Shown: piece by piece, positions 63,360 to 64,000 of the stretch | Layout of the letters: the number at the start of each line of letters is the position of its first letter | How positions within the stretch are numbered: position 1 is the first letter of the stretch | Assembly: GCF_002706375.1 (NCBI RefSeq) | Contig: NZ_CP017706.1 | Coordinates: forward strand, 682,001-746,000 | Length of the DNA stretch: 64,000 bases | Source: Lactobacillus amylovorus DSM 20531 | Lineage (GTDB): Bacteria; Bacillota; Bacilli; Lactobacillales; Lactobacillaceae | Reading direction: 5' to 3' | Program-made: the position numbers and the translations under genes | The notes under the pieces: model-generated | The model's database searches: none | The model's input: the letters and a program-made list of their open reading frames with translations, nothing else | Told to the model about the DNA's origin: nothing

Positions 63360-64000
63360 TTAGTTCAGCATATTTTTAGCATAAGGTAATTCCAAAGATG
63401 GATCAGCATTAAGTGTCAGGTCTGCAAATTGACCATCATTGTAAAGGTTATATGCGGCTGCACCAATCATTGCGGCATTATCACCACAAAGCTTGATGTC
63501 TGGCAAAATTACCTTTGGCTGATCTTCCTTAGGCAGCTTAGCAATTTCTGCGCTCATGCGATCACGTAAACCATGATTAGCGGCTACCCCACCACCCATA
63601 ATAAAGGTCTTAGGTTTGTATTGCTTAATTGCACGCATCGTCTTATGAGCAAGCACATCAATTACAGCAGCTTGGAAGCTAGCAGCCAAATCATACTTGT
63701 TCAATTTTTCATGAATTTGATCGGCATGGTGGCAAGTGTTGATAAAGGCTGACTTCAAACCTGAGAATGAGAAGTCAGAATCATCATCTTCCATCATTGC
63801 ACGTGGGAAGTTAAAGGTATCCTTACCTTCATGTGCCCATGCATCAATTGTCTTACCAGCTGGGTAATTTACGCCAAGAACACGACCGATCTTATCGTAA
63901 GCTTCACCAGCAGCGTCATCACGAGTATCACCGATAATCTCAAAGTGAACTGGATCTTTCAATAAAACAATTTCGGTATGTCCACCAGATACTTGCAAAG
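63360..64000 (-). CDS. tsaD: tRNA threonylcarbamoyladenosine transferase TsaD, C-terminal part
   Basis: The C-terminal ~213 residues; the N-terminus lies beyond the window. TsaD transfers threonylcarbamoyl to A37 of ANN-decoding tRNAs with TsaB/TsaE. Visible: [11 protein letters not shown] (ATP site), [33 protein letters not shown] (~126-138) and [14 protein letters not shown] (~178). It is followed by its own terminator and precedes the deoC operon on the same strand. Confidence 0.95.
   Translation of the reverse strand, partial: LQVSGGHTEIVLLKDPVHFEIIGDTRDDAAGEAYDKIGRVLGVNYPAGKTIDAWAHEGKDTFNFPRAMMEDDDSDFSFSGLKSAFINTCHHADQIHEKLNKYDLAASFQAAVIDVLAHKTMRAIKQYKPKTFIMGGGVAANHGLRDRMSAEIAKLPKEDQPKVILPDIKLCGDNAAMIGAAAYNLYNDGQFADLTLNADPSLELPYAKNMLN

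Overview
The window is about 64 kb of a low-GC Lactobacillus chromosome, most likely from the acidophilus group (helveticus / crispatus / amylovorus / kefiranofaciens-like). Supporting signs are a CcpA/PepQ divergent pair, a SLAP-domain protein beside a helveticin J-type bacteriolysin, an oxc-frc oxalate locus next to a scr sucrose locus and rex, CIRCE-controlled groESL, and a dense load of ISL3, IS110 and IS4 elements. The species is inferred from gene content and was not tested. No rRNA, tRNA or CRISPR array was seen.

Layout. 1-1.1 kb: end of a ferredoxin/flavodoxin-NADP reductase and a DedA membrane protein. 1.1-4.1 kb: ISL3 element followed by an IS110 element. 4.1-7.9 kb (minus): YunD-YutD-YutF-DUF1461 cluster. 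8-9.3 kb: secreted GDPD-like protein. 9.4-11.7 kb: divergent ccpA/pepQ with a cre-like site. 11.7-12.5 kb: YtxH and DUF948 proteins. 12.6-14.15 kb: complete IS4 element (8-bp target duplication) just upstream of an MscS-type channel. 15-18.5 kb: broken small membrane gene, short Rgg/XRE-type regulator, rdgB-murI, yslB and mscL. 18.5-21.7 kb: two tandem IS110 elements. 21.8-42.5 kb (all minus): housekeeping block trxA, mutS2, DUF1292, ruvX, ireB, alaS (T-box), DEAD-box helicase, nrnA, dinB, zwf, yajC, ruvB, ruvA, mutL, mutS, groEL, groES.

42.5-49.2 kb (minus): LytTR regulator plus LiaF-like protein with two small membrane proteins; then a cassette of SLAP protein, helveticin J-family protein, a 19-residue hydrophobic peptide and an Rgg-type regulator, bounded by two nearly identical terminators; then a sucrose PTS gene ending early at an in-frame stop. 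49.4-51.9 kb: scrB-scrR. 51.9-54.6 kb: rex and an ABC-F ATPase. 54.8-60.8 kb: decayed oxalate locus, with oxc interrupted by one TGA, frc intact, an IS4 element inside the loop of the frc terminator, and a frameshifted second CoA-transferase. 60.8-63.3 kb (minus): deoC-oxidoreductase-GntR operon. End: 3' part of tsaD.

How it fits together. The core is ordinary Lactobacillus housekeeping (repair, recombination, protein folding, pentose-phosphate entry, redox and carbon control). The accessory parts show decay: three clear lesions in otherwise recognisable genes (oxc, second CoA-transferase, scrA), one small broken gene, and six IS elements. The least explained items are the Rgg / short peptide / helveticin cassette, a duplicated structured motif with compensatory changes in one IS110 leader, a candidate bridge RNA in another IS110 leader, and RBS-masking hairpins in an IS4 leader and before mscL.
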